DNA of 64,000 nucleotides, taken from assembly GCA_049642465.1 (NCBI GenBank), contig JBAROV010000110.1:1-64000 (forward strand), given 5' to 3'. The notes below the pieces were generated by a model. The model was not told where the DNA came from. It was given only the letters and a program-made list of their open reading frames with translations, and did not search any database. Shown here one piece after another: positions 32,550 to 40,172 of this stretch (position 1 is the first letter of the stretch; every line of letters starts with the position of its first letter). The stretch comes from CAWDPQ01 sp049642465. GTDB lineage: Bacteria > Acidobacteriota > Vicinamibacteria > Vicinamibacterales > 2-12-FULL-66-21. The position numbers and the translations under genes are program-made.

Positions 32550-34604
32550 TCAGTCGGGCACTTCGCGGTCCAGTTCCTCGAGCCATGCATCGGCATGGCC
32601 GTCGCTCGGCGCACGCCAGTCGCTGCGCGGCGACAGCGACCCACCCGACCCGACCTTGGGTGCGTTGGGCAAAGCGGAACGTTTGAACTGGCTGGTCTCG
32701 AAGAACCGCTTGAGGAATGCCGCGAGCCAGTGCTTGATCGTCGCGCGATCGTACTCGTGACGATCCTTGTCCGGCACTTCGTCCGGCCAGGTCCCGCGAT
32801 CGCGGCACCTCCAGGCGTGCTCGGCGAGAAAGGCGACACGACTCGGGCGGAATCCGAAACGGCTGGTGTAATAGAGGAAGAAGTCCTGCAGCTCGAAGGG
32901 ACCGAGCACAGCCTCACTGGCCTGAGCGGGTTTCCCGCCGTTATCTCCGGGGATCAATTCCGGCGAGATCTCCGTGTCCACGATGGATTGCAGCACCGCG
33001 CTCGTTGACTCGTCGAACTGCTTCGTGCGGATCGTCCACCGGATCAGATGTTCGATGAGGGTTTTTGGCACGGAGGCGTTCACGCTGTAGTGCGACATGT
33101 GATCGCCGACGCCGTAGGTGCACCACCCCAGCGCAAGCTCGCTGAGATCGCCGGTTCCAATCACGAGTCCACCGTGGAGATTCGCCAGCCGAAACAGATG
33201 CGAGGTGCGTTCGCCCGCCTGGACGTTTTCGAAGGTCACGTCGTAGACCCGCTCGCCCGCCGCATAGGGGTGGCCGATGTCTTTGAGCATCTGCAGACAC
33301 GACGGCCTGATGTCGATCTCGCCGGTCGTCACGCCAAGGGCTTTCATCAGGCCGAGTGCGTTCGAACGCGTCCATTCGCTCGTGGCAAATCCCGGCATCG
33401 AGTACGCCAGGACGTTGGTCCGCGGCAATCGGAGCCGGTCCATCGCACGTGCCGTCACGATGAGCGCCTGCGTCGAGTCGAGGCCGCCGGAGACTCCAAT
33501 GACAGCCTTCTGGATGCCGGAACTCGACAAACGCGTCGCGAGTGCCTGCACTTGAATGTGATAGGCCTCGTAGCATCGCTCGTCGCGCGCGGCGGGATCG
33601 CTCGGCACGTACGGGAAGCGCTCGACGGTGCGAGCCAGCGGAACGGACTTCTCCGGCACGTCGAGTGGAACGGACACTCTTCTCGGAGCTGACGTCCGCG
33701 GCCGCAGGTCGTCCGCGGCATCGCTGAAGCTCGTCATGCGCATCCGTTCCTGCGCGAGCCGCTCGAGATCGATGTCTGCCACAACGAACTGTTCTTCGGT
33801 CGCGAATCGAGTGGTCTCGGCCAGCAGACGGCCGTTTTCGTACACCATGCCGTGGCCGTCCCATGCGAGATCCGTTGTCGACTCGCCGGACCCGGCTGCC
33901 GAGTAGAGATACGCGGCAAGGCACCGCGCCGAATGCGATGCGCACAGCATGCGACGGTAATCCGCTTTGCCAATGGTGATGTTGCTGGCCGACAGGTTCG
34001 CAAGCACCGTCGCACCGGCCGCCGCCGCGTATGTGCTCGGGGGCACCGGCACCCAGACGTCTTCGCAGATTTCAACGTGCAGTGCGAAGTGAGGAATCGA
34101 GGGCACGTCGTAGACAAGGTCGTTGCCGAACGGGACGGTCTGACCGAGCAGCGTCACCTCTCCGGCCCCGGCGTGAGTCCCCGGCGTGAACTGTCGGCGT
34201 TCGTAGAACTCGCGGTAGTTGGGGAGATAGGTTTTCGGCGTGGCGCCGAGGATTCGGCCCCGATTGATCAGGACGGCGCAATTGAACAGCCGCTGTTCGA
34301 CGCGCAACGGAAGGCCCACGATCACAATCGGTCGAAGCGTCCGGCTGGCCTCGACCACGCGTGCGAGCCCGGCCAGCGTCGCTTCGAGCAGCGCGTCCTG
34401 ATGAAAGAGGTCCTCGTTCGAGTAACCCGACAGGCCGAGCTCGGGGAACAGCGCCAGCGCCGAGCCCTCGTCGTGCGCGCGGCGGGCCAGCGAGATCGTC
34501 CGTTCCGCGTTAGAAAGAGGATTCCCCAAACGCACGAAAGGAACGCACACGGCCGCCCGGGCGAAGCCGTGCCGGTAAATGGAGTCGAACGGGAGGCTGG
34601 CCAT
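32550..34604 (-). CDS. nadE: Glutamine-dependent NAD(+) synthetase
   Basis: A 684-residue two-domain NadE that amidates deamido-NAD to NAD using glutamine. The N-terminal nitrilase-fold glutaminase has the triad in ALFPELGLSGYSNEDLF (Glu), GATPKTYLPNYREFYERRQF (Lys) and HVEICEDVWVPVPP (Cys). The C-terminal synthetase has the PP-loop GVSGGLDSTQALIV and the segment VIGTGDLSELALGWCTYG. The length matches the tuberculosis-type enzyme. Start ATG at 34604 gives the canonical N-terminus; the frame is open further upstream but without support. Confidence 0.95.
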   Translation of the reverse strand: MASLPFDSIYRHGFARAAVCVPFVRLGNPLSNAERTISLARRAHDEGSALALFPELGLSGYSNEDLFHQDALLEATLAGLARVVEASRTLRPIVIVGLPLRVEQRLFNCAVLINRGRILGATPKTYLPNYREFYERRQFTPGTHAGAGEVTLLGQTVPFGNDLVYDVPSIPHFALHVEICEDVWVPVPPSTYAAAAGATVLANLSASNITIGKADYRRMLCASHSARCLAAYLYSAAGSGESTTDLAWDGHGMVYENGRLLAETTRFATEEQFVVADIDLERLAQERMRMTSFSDAADDLRPRTSAPRRVSVPLDVPEKSVPLARTVERFPYVPSDPAARDERCYEAYHIQVQALATRLSSSGIQKAVIGVSGGLDSTQALIVTARAMDRLRLPRTNVLAYSMPGFATSEWTRSNALGLMKALGVTTGEIDIRPSCLQMLKDIGHPYAAGERVYDVTFENVQAGERTSHLFRLANLHGGLVIGTGDLSELALGWCTYGVGDHMSHYSVNASVPKTLIEHLIRWTIRTKQFDESTSAVLQSIVDTEISPELIPGDNGGKPAQASEAVLGPFELQDFFLYYTSRFGFRPSRVAFLAEHAWRCRDRGTWPDEVPDKDRHEYDRATIKHWLAAFLKRFFETSQFKRSALPNAPKVGSGGSLSPRSDWRAPSDGHADAWLEELDREVPD

Positions 34605-34637
34605 GAATCTTGAGAGGTAGAGTACGCGAGAGGGGCC

Positions 34638-34661
34638 GGAAGCTGGAAGCTGGAAGCTGAC
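34638..34661. repeat. GAAGCTG tandem repeat
   Basis: Three perfect 7-base units of GAAGCTG precede the Gfo/Idh/MocA gene. The same word pair occurs at 5639-5651 between the PQQ dehydrogenase and the small hypothetical gene. Confidence 0.65.
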
Positions 34662-34713
34662 TGTGGCAGAATCACGCGTCAGTTCCTTGGCGACACGACT
34701 ACAGGAGCGAGCA

Positions 34714-36012
34714 ATGAATCGACGACATTTCCTGATGAGCACCGCCGTGATGGCGGGAAACGCCGCGATCCGCGGCATGCAAAGCCCGAACGAGACCGTT
34801 CTGGTCGGCGTCGTCGGCCTGGGGGGCCGGGGCGGGAGCCACATGTCGGCGTGGTCCGGGATGAAGAACGTCGAGATCGCCGCGGTCTGCGACGTGGATG
34901 AGGCCCACATCGGCAACAAGGTGAAGGGCATCGAGTCCAAGGGACTGAGAAAGCCCACGGTCTACACCGACTTCCGCCAGCTGCTCGAAAACAAGAACAT
35001 CGACGTGGTTTCGATTGCCACGCCCAACCACTGGCACACGCTGCAAACGATCTGGGCCTGCCAGGCCGGAAAGGACGTGTACGTCGAGAAGCCGTGCTCG
35101 CACAACGTCTTCGAGTCGCAGCAGATCGTGGCTGCCGCGCGCAAATACAACCGCATCGTCCAGCAGGGGAGTCAGAGCCGTTCGTCACCGGCCCTGCGGG
35201 AGGCGGTGGAGCGGATGCGGAACGGAGAGTTCGGCGAGATCTACATGGCGCGCGGCTTGTGTTACAAGTGGCGCGATACCATCGGGCGCACGCCTGAGGA
35301 ACCGGTTCCGCCGGGCGTCGATTACGACCTCTGGCTGGGCCCCGCGCCCAAACGGCCGTTCACGAAGAATCGCTTTCACTACAACTGGCACTGGTTCTGG
35401 GATACCGGCAACGGCGACATCGGCAACCAGGGCATTCACGAGGTCGACAAGGCGCGCTGGGGCCTGGGCGTTACCCATCCGACCAAGGTCACCGCAATTG
35501 GCGGCAAGTTCATGTTCGACGACGACCAGGAGACGCCGAACACCATCAGCGCAGCGTACGAATTCGACGTGAACGGCAAGAAGAAGATGATGACGTTCGA
35601 GGTGCGCCACTGGATCTCGCCGCACGAAGCGGGCATCCAGGAAGGGAAGCCCGGCAACACGATCGGCAACCAGTTCTACGGGTCGAACGGATATGTCGTC
35701 TTCGACAACTACAACAAGTTCTACTCGTTCCTCGGCCGGGATCAGAAGCCCGGACCGACGGCAACCGCGCGCGACCAGCACTGGGAGAATTTCATGAGTG
35801 CCGTTCGCAGCCGGAAGCGCGAGGACCTGAACGCGGAAATCGAGGAAGGGGCTTTGTCCTGCAACCTGGTGCACCTGGCCAACATCAGCTACCGCCTCGG
35901 CCGGACGATCCACTGGGACGCGAAGAAGCTGGAGTGCATCGGCGACGAGGAAGCTAACAAGATGTTGACGCGTGCGTACCGCACCCCGTTCGTGGTGCCG
36001 AAAAACGTCTGA
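34714..36012 (+). CDS. Gfo/Idh/MocA family oxidoreductase, Tat-exported
   Basis: A 432-residue NAD(P)-dependent oxidoreductase. The N-terminus MNRRHFLMSTAVMAGNAA is a twin-arginine signal (RRHFLM), so the enzyme is probably folded with its cofactor and exported. The Rossmann glycine motif is GVVGLGGRGGSH and the family catalytic-region segment is GKDVYVEKPCSHNVFESQQI (EKP). The C-terminal domain carries NWHWFWDTGNGDIGNQGIHE with the usual His. Secreted members act on sugars or inositols in Acidobacteriota, Bacteroidota and Planctomycetota. The start at 34714 has CAGGAG 8 bases upstream. Confidence 0.92.
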   Translation: MNRRHFLMSTAVMAGNAAIRGMQSPNETVLVGVVGLGGRGGSHMSAWSGMKNVEIAAVCDVDEAHIGNKVKGIESKGLRKPTVYTDFRQLLENKNIDVVSIATPNHWHTLQTIWACQAGKDVYVEKPCSHNVFESQQIVAAARKYNRIVQQGSQSRSSPALREAVERMRNGEFGEIYMARGLCYKWRDTIGRTPEEPVPPGVDYDLWLGPAPKRPFTKNRFHYNWHWFWDTGNGDIGNQGIHEVDKARWGLGVTHPTKVTAIGGKFMFDDDQETPNTISAAYEFDVNGKKKMMTFEVRHWISPHEAGIQEGKPGNTIGNQFYGSNGYVVFDNYNKFYSFLGRDQKPGPTATARDQHWENFMSAVRSRKREDLNAEIEEGALSCNLVHLANISYRLGRTIHWDAKKLECIGDEEANKMLTRAYRTPFVVPKNV

Positions 36013-36038
36013 CGAGCGTCGGGAACACCTCCCGACCT

Positions 36039-36097
36039 CCAATTCCCAACTCCCAAATGAGCACGATTGGGAGTTGGGAGTTGGGGCTTGGGAGTTG
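36039..36097. terminator. Long hairpin built from GGGAGTT repeat units
   Basis: CCCAACTCCCAA at 36045-36056 is the exact reverse complement of TTGGGAGTTGGG at 36067-36078. Pairing extends outward to about 36039/36084, with wobbles, giving a stem of about 17-18 bp over a 10-base loop. Two further GGGAGTT-type units follow to 36097. It sits between convergent genes (oxidoreductase and copA), where a two-way transcription stop is expected. No T-run is present. Confidence 0.7.
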
Positions 36098-36121
36098 ACG
36101 CGTCGCAGCTCTCGCCCCCGA

Positions 36122-38554
36122 CTACAGCTCCACCCTCCGCAGTCGCAACGCATTCCCAATCACCGACACCGAGCTGAACGTCATGGCCGCACTCGCAATC
36201 ATGGGGCTGAGGAGCAGGCCGAAGAACGGGTAGAGCACCCCGGCCGCAATCGGGACCCCGAGCACGTTGTAGACAAACGCAAAAAACAGGTTCTGCCGGA
36301 TATTCCTCATCGTTGCCCGGCTCAATTGGCGGGCGCGCACGATGCCGCGCAGGTCCCCCTTGACGAGCGTGACGCCGGCGCTCTCGATGGCGACGTCAGT
36401 GCCCGTGCCCATCGCGATCCCGACGTCAGCCTGCGCGAGCGCGGGCGCGTCATTGACGCCGTCGCCGGCCATCGCCACGCGTTCCCCGCTCGACTGCAGT
36501 TGTTTGACGACGGCGGCCTTTTGATCCGGTAGTACGTCTGCCTCGACCCGGTCGATCCCCACCGCGCGCGCGACCGCCTCGCCTGTTGTGCGGTTGTCGC
36601 CAGTGATCATCACGAGCTTCAGCCCCTGCTTGTGCAGCGCGTCAATCGCTGCAGTCGTGGAGGCCTTGATCGGATCGGCAACGCCAAGAAGGCCGGCTGA
36701 CTTGCCGTCGATGGCGACGAACATGACCGTCTGTCCGTCGCGTCGCAACGCCTCGGCGCGTTCTCGCAACTGTCCGGGATCGATTCGCAGATCCTCCAGA
36801 TGCCGCAGGTTGCCAATCGCGACGCGGCGCCCTTCGACGGTGCCCACCACCCCCTTTCCGGTTGCCGATTCGAAGTCGCCGACTTGCGCGAGGCTGACGT
36901 CCCGCGACCGTGCGCCGTCCACGATAGCCGCCGCGAGCGGATGCTCGCTCACGTGTTCGAGGCTGGCGGCCAGACGGAGCAGTGTTGCCTCGTCGAAGCC
37001 TGATTCCGGCGCCACTGTTGCGAGCTTCGGCTTGCCCTCTGTCAGAGTGCCGGTCTTGTCCACGACGATAGTGATGATCTGCTCCAGCGTTTCGAGCGCT
37101 TCGGCGTTGCGAATGAGTACCCCGGCTTCAGCGCCGCGTCCGGTGCCGACCATGATCGACATGGGTGTGGCGAGACCGAGCGCGCAGGGACACGCGATAA
37201 TCAGCACCGCAACGGCATTGACGAGGGCGTGCGCGAGCCGAGGCTCTGGTCCGTAGAACGCCCAGACGGCAAAGGTGACGATCGCGACGGCGATGACGAT
37301 CGGCACGAACCACGCCGAAACTGTGTCCGCCAGACGTTGAATTGGCGCGCGCGACCGTTGCGCCTCGCTGACCATTCGAACGATTTGCGCAAGCAGGGTG
37401 TCCTTTCCGACACGGCGCGCTTCCATCACGACTGTGCCCGTCCCGTTGATCGTGCCGCCCGTGACGGCAGCTCCGGGAGTCTTCTCAACGGGAATCGATT
37501 CGCCCGTTACCATCGACTCGTCAACGCTGGTGGCCCCTTCCAGCACGATGCCGTCCACCGGGACGCGTTCACCCGGGCGAACCCGCAGGCGGTCGCCCAC
37601 CTGAACGAGCTCGAGTGGGACATCTCGTTCCGTGCCGTCGGCTTCGATGCGCCTCGCCGTGTTCGGCGCAAGCCTGAGCAGATTGCGAATCGCGGTACTT
37701 GTCTGCGAGCGCGCGCGCAGTTCGAGAACCTGTCCGAGGAGAACCAGCACCACGATCACGGCGGCGGGCTCGAAATACACCCCGACCTGTCCCATCGTTC
37801 GAAACGAGGCGGGAAAAAGCCCGGGCGCGAGCGTTGCCAGCACGCTGTAGCCGTAGGCCGCACCCACCCCGAGCCCGATGAGGGTGAACATGTTCAGATG
37901 ACGATTGATAATCGAGGCCCAGCCGCGCTCGAAGAACGGCCAGCCACCCCACAAGACCACCGGCGTGGCGAGCGCCAGTTCGATCCAGTTCCGAGCTTGC
38001 GGCGAGACCAAGTGGTGCAGAGGCTGCCCGGGAAGGAACTCGGCAACCATGAACGCCAGAATTGGCGCCGTGAGCGCGAGAGACCACCAGAACCGTCGTG
38101 TCATCTGCACGAGTTCTGGATTGACCTCGTCGATCGTCACGGTCCGCGGTTCGAGCGCCATTCCGCAGATCGGACACGCGCCGGGTTCGTCGCGCACGAT
38201 CTCCGGATGCATCGGACACGTCCACTCGGTTTTCGTGAGTGGCGCAACATCCACTGGCTCGAGCCCCATCCCGCATTTCGGACAGGCGCCGGGTCCCGCC
38301 TGACGGACTTCCGGATCCATCGGACAGGTGTACTCGCGCGCCAGGTCGGCGGGCGACGCCGGTTCGTTGCGGCGACGGTCGTCGAGAAAGCGTTCAGGCT
38401 CAGCTTTGAATTGTTCGAGGCAGCTTTGATTGCAGAAGTAGTACGTGTGACCTCGGTGCTGGACGGTTCCAACGGCGTCGGCTGGATCGATCGTCATCCC
38501 GCACACGGGATCGACGACCTCGGTACGACTCACTGTCTCGTGCTCTGTTGGCAT
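36122..38554 (-). CDS. copA: Copper-translocating P-type ATPase
   Basis: An 810-residue P1B-type ATPase that exports Cu(I). The N-terminus has a YHS-like domain (VVDPVCGMTIDPADAVGTV, YYFCNQSCLEQFKAEPERF) and two heavy-metal-binding modules (YTCPMDPEV with CPKCGMGLEP; WTCPMHPEI with CPICGMALEP), in place of the usual CxxC HMA domain. The core has eight helices with the CPC motif (IIACPCALGLATP), phosphorylation site DKTGTLTEGKP, HP motif SEHPLA and GDGVNDAPALAQADVGIAMG. YHS plus double HMBD is a common non-HMA CopA/SilP layout. It is divergent from the DUF1259 gene. Confidence 0.94.
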   Translation of the reverse strand: MPTEHETVSRTEVVDPVCGMTIDPADAVGTVQHRGHTYYFCNQSCLEQFKAEPERFLDDRRRNEPASPADLAREYTCPMDPEVRQAGPGACPKCGMGLEPVDVAPLTKTEWTCPMHPEIVRDEPGACPICGMALEPRTVTIDEVNPELVQMTRRFWWSLALTAPILAFMVAEFLPGQPLHHLVSPQARNWIELALATPVVLWGGWPFFERGWASIINRHLNMFTLIGLGVGAAYGYSVLATLAPGLFPASFRTMGQVGVYFEPAAVIVVLVLLGQVLELRARSQTSTAIRNLLRLAPNTARRIEADGTERDVPLELVQVGDRLRVRPGERVPVDGIVLEGATSVDESMVTGESIPVEKTPGAAVTGGTINGTGTVVMEARRVGKDTLLAQIVRMVSEAQRSRAPIQRLADTVSAWFVPIVIAVAIVTFAVWAFYGPEPRLAHALVNAVAVLIIACPCALGLATPMSIMVGTGRGAEAGVLIRNAEALETLEQIITIVVDKTGTLTEGKPKLATVAPESGFDEATLLRLAASLEHVSEHPLAAAIVDGARSRDVSLAQVGDFESATGKGVVGTVEGRRVAIGNLRHLEDLRIDPGQLRERAEALRRDGQTVMFVAIDGKSAGLLGVADPIKASTTAAIDALHKQGLKLVMITGDNRTTGEAVARAVGIDRVEADVLPDQKAAVVKQLQSSGERVAMAGDGVNDAPALAQADVGIAMGTGTDVAIESAGVTLVKGDLRGIVRARQLSRATMRNIRQNLFFAFVYNVLGVPIAAGVLYPFFGLLLSPMIASAAMTFSSVSVIGNALRLRRVEL

Positions 38555-38623
38555 GCACCCTCAAAACCCAGGTTGGGACTATAAAGGACTACTGAAACGC
38601 GTATCGGACCGAAGGAGCTGACC

Positions 38624-39559
38624 ATGGCAATACGGAAGAGGACCCGAATCTCTATGATATGTGCGGCAGCGCTATTTGTCGGCCGGACGGCGGTCGCGCA
38701 GGAGATTCCGCCAGAATACAAGGCCGTCCTCACGACGCTTTCGAAAACCGGCGACTTCAAAGATGGCGTGCTGAAGGTCAACATTCCGCGCAATGACCTG
38801 CGCGTCACAATATCGCAGCGGCCGGCGCCGACGCCGTTCGGGTTTGGCGGCTGGATCGCGCTGACAAAGGGCACCGGCGCGGAGGTGCTCATGGGCGACC
38901 TGGTTCTCACCGAGGACGAGGTGAACGCGGTGATGTCGGCCGTGCTCGACAACGGTCTCGACGTGACCGCGCTCCACAATCATTTCTTCTGGGAACAGCC
39001 GCGGATCTTTTACATGCACGTCCACGGCAGCGGCAGCGCGGCCGACTTGGCTCGCCGGGTCAAACCCGCGCTCGACTTGATCGACCAATCGGTCAAACGG
39101 CCTCAACCGGCAGCTTCTCCCGCGCCCCCTTCGGCACCCAACGGCCTCGATACTGCAGCGTTGGCAAAAATCGTCGGCCATCAGGGCGAACAGAACGGTC
39201 CGGTCTACAAGATCACCATTGGACGCCCGGACTTGAACGTGCGCGAGCACGGCGCTTCAATCAACGCCCGCATGGGGCTGAATACATGGGCGGCCTTCAC
39301 GGGCTCCGACGCGGATGCGATGGTGGCTGGCGACGTCGCGATGCGCGAAGACGAAGTGACGCAGGTGTTGAAAGCGTTGCGCGCCAATGGCATCAACGTG
39401 GTGGCGATTCACCACCACATGACCGGCGTTCAGCCGGCCGTCATCTTTCTGCACTACTTCGGCTCGGGCCGGGCGGTGAAACTGGCCGAAGCGGTGAGAG
39501 CCGCGGTGAATCTCCTGGGCAAGGCGCCGGTGCACACCGCTTCGGGCCGGGGACGGTGA
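38624..39559 (+). CDS. DUF1259 (LppY/LpqO-family) exported protein
   Basis: A 311-residue secreted protein with two tandem DUF1259 halves (about residues 40-155 and 180-300). The halves share GDLVLTEDEVNAVM versus GDVAMREDEVTQVL, and ALHNHFFWEQPRIFYMHVHG versus AIHHHMTGVQPAVIFLHYFG. The signal peptide is MICAAALFVGRTAVAQ. The conserved His clusters (HNH, HHH) suggest metal binding; the function of LppY/LpqO proteins is not established. GGAGCTGACC precedes the ATG. Sharing a 69-bp divergent region with copA makes a copper link plausible but unproven. Confidence 0.85.
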   Translation: MAIRKRTRISMICAAALFVGRTAVAQEIPPEYKAVLTTLSKTGDFKDGVLKVNIPRNDLRVTISQRPAPTPFGFGGWIALTKGTGAEVLMGDLVLTEDEVNAVMSAVLDNGLDVTALHNHFFWEQPRIFYMHVHGSGSAADLARRVKPALDLIDQSVKRPQPAASPAPPSAPNGLDTAALAKIVGHQGEQNGPVYKITIGRPDLNVREHGASINARMGLNTWAAFTGSDADAMVAGDVAMREDEVTQVLKALRANGINVVAIHHHMTGVQPAVIFLHYFGSGRAVKLAEAVRAAVNLLGKAPVHTASGRGR

Positions 39560-40172
39560 GATCGTCCGTCCACCGATGTTCTACGTTCGAGATGAACATT
39601 TAGGCTGAGGCCCGCTCGTATAACTCACGGGAGCAACATCTCGACGCGTATCGCACGCTGCCAGACGATCCGGTCGCAGTACTCGGATCACCTGGCTGAA
39701 TTCGGTCCGCTGCCACCGAGTTGCAGTTTCTTGATCCGGCGTGATATCTCGGGTTTGCAGAATCTGCAGTTTCGGGACCGTCATCCAATCAATTCGCCGC
39801 ATATGAAGAGCAGCGGTTCGATGGCACAGTTCTAGCTACGCATAACGTCATGAGATCGGATCCAGTTGAACGGCCGTGCGAAAGCGCGTTGGTTGGCTCT
39901 CGCACTTGACAATCCACCGCTCAACTCGGTCCAGACCGAGTTGGCTGCGCTCGTGCCCGTGAAGTGTGCACCACGGACTAGTGGGTCGAAAAAACGTCAA
40001 GTGTTTCTTGATGTTCGGTTGGGTCGGGGCCAGTCGATTCGCGAGCAACCCCAGCGTGTTGAGCCCTTCGTCGTCAGTCTCGCCCGGCCTTGGCAAACGC
40101 GGCCGTCGTCGGGGTGAGGGGTGTCAGCACATTTGCGTCGAGCGCGCTTGTTCGATTCCGCTCACCACGGCT
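39560..40172. other. 613-bp region without a convincing intact gene
   Basis: The base composition is visibly lower in G+C than the flanks. The stretch 39848-40096 may be a transposase relic (separate entry). A perfect 9-bp stem, CAACTCGGT at 39922-39930 with ACCGAGTTG at 39935-39943, lies inside it. A 73-codon open frame on the minus strand (39581-39802) has no recognisable similarity. Confidence 0.6.
39848..40096 (-). pseudogene. Possible IS630-type transposase remnant
   Basis: The minus-strand frame contains PNIKKHLTFFRPTSPW and LDRVERWIVKCESQ. In spacing and composition these resemble the C-terminal IS630-family pattern in which FTPTxxSW is followed by LNQVERWF. Here a short unrelated stretch separates the two, and the catalytic Asp and Glu regions are not seen. 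The fragment covers only about 80 codons. Call rests on eye-level motif resemblance only. Confidence 0.35.
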
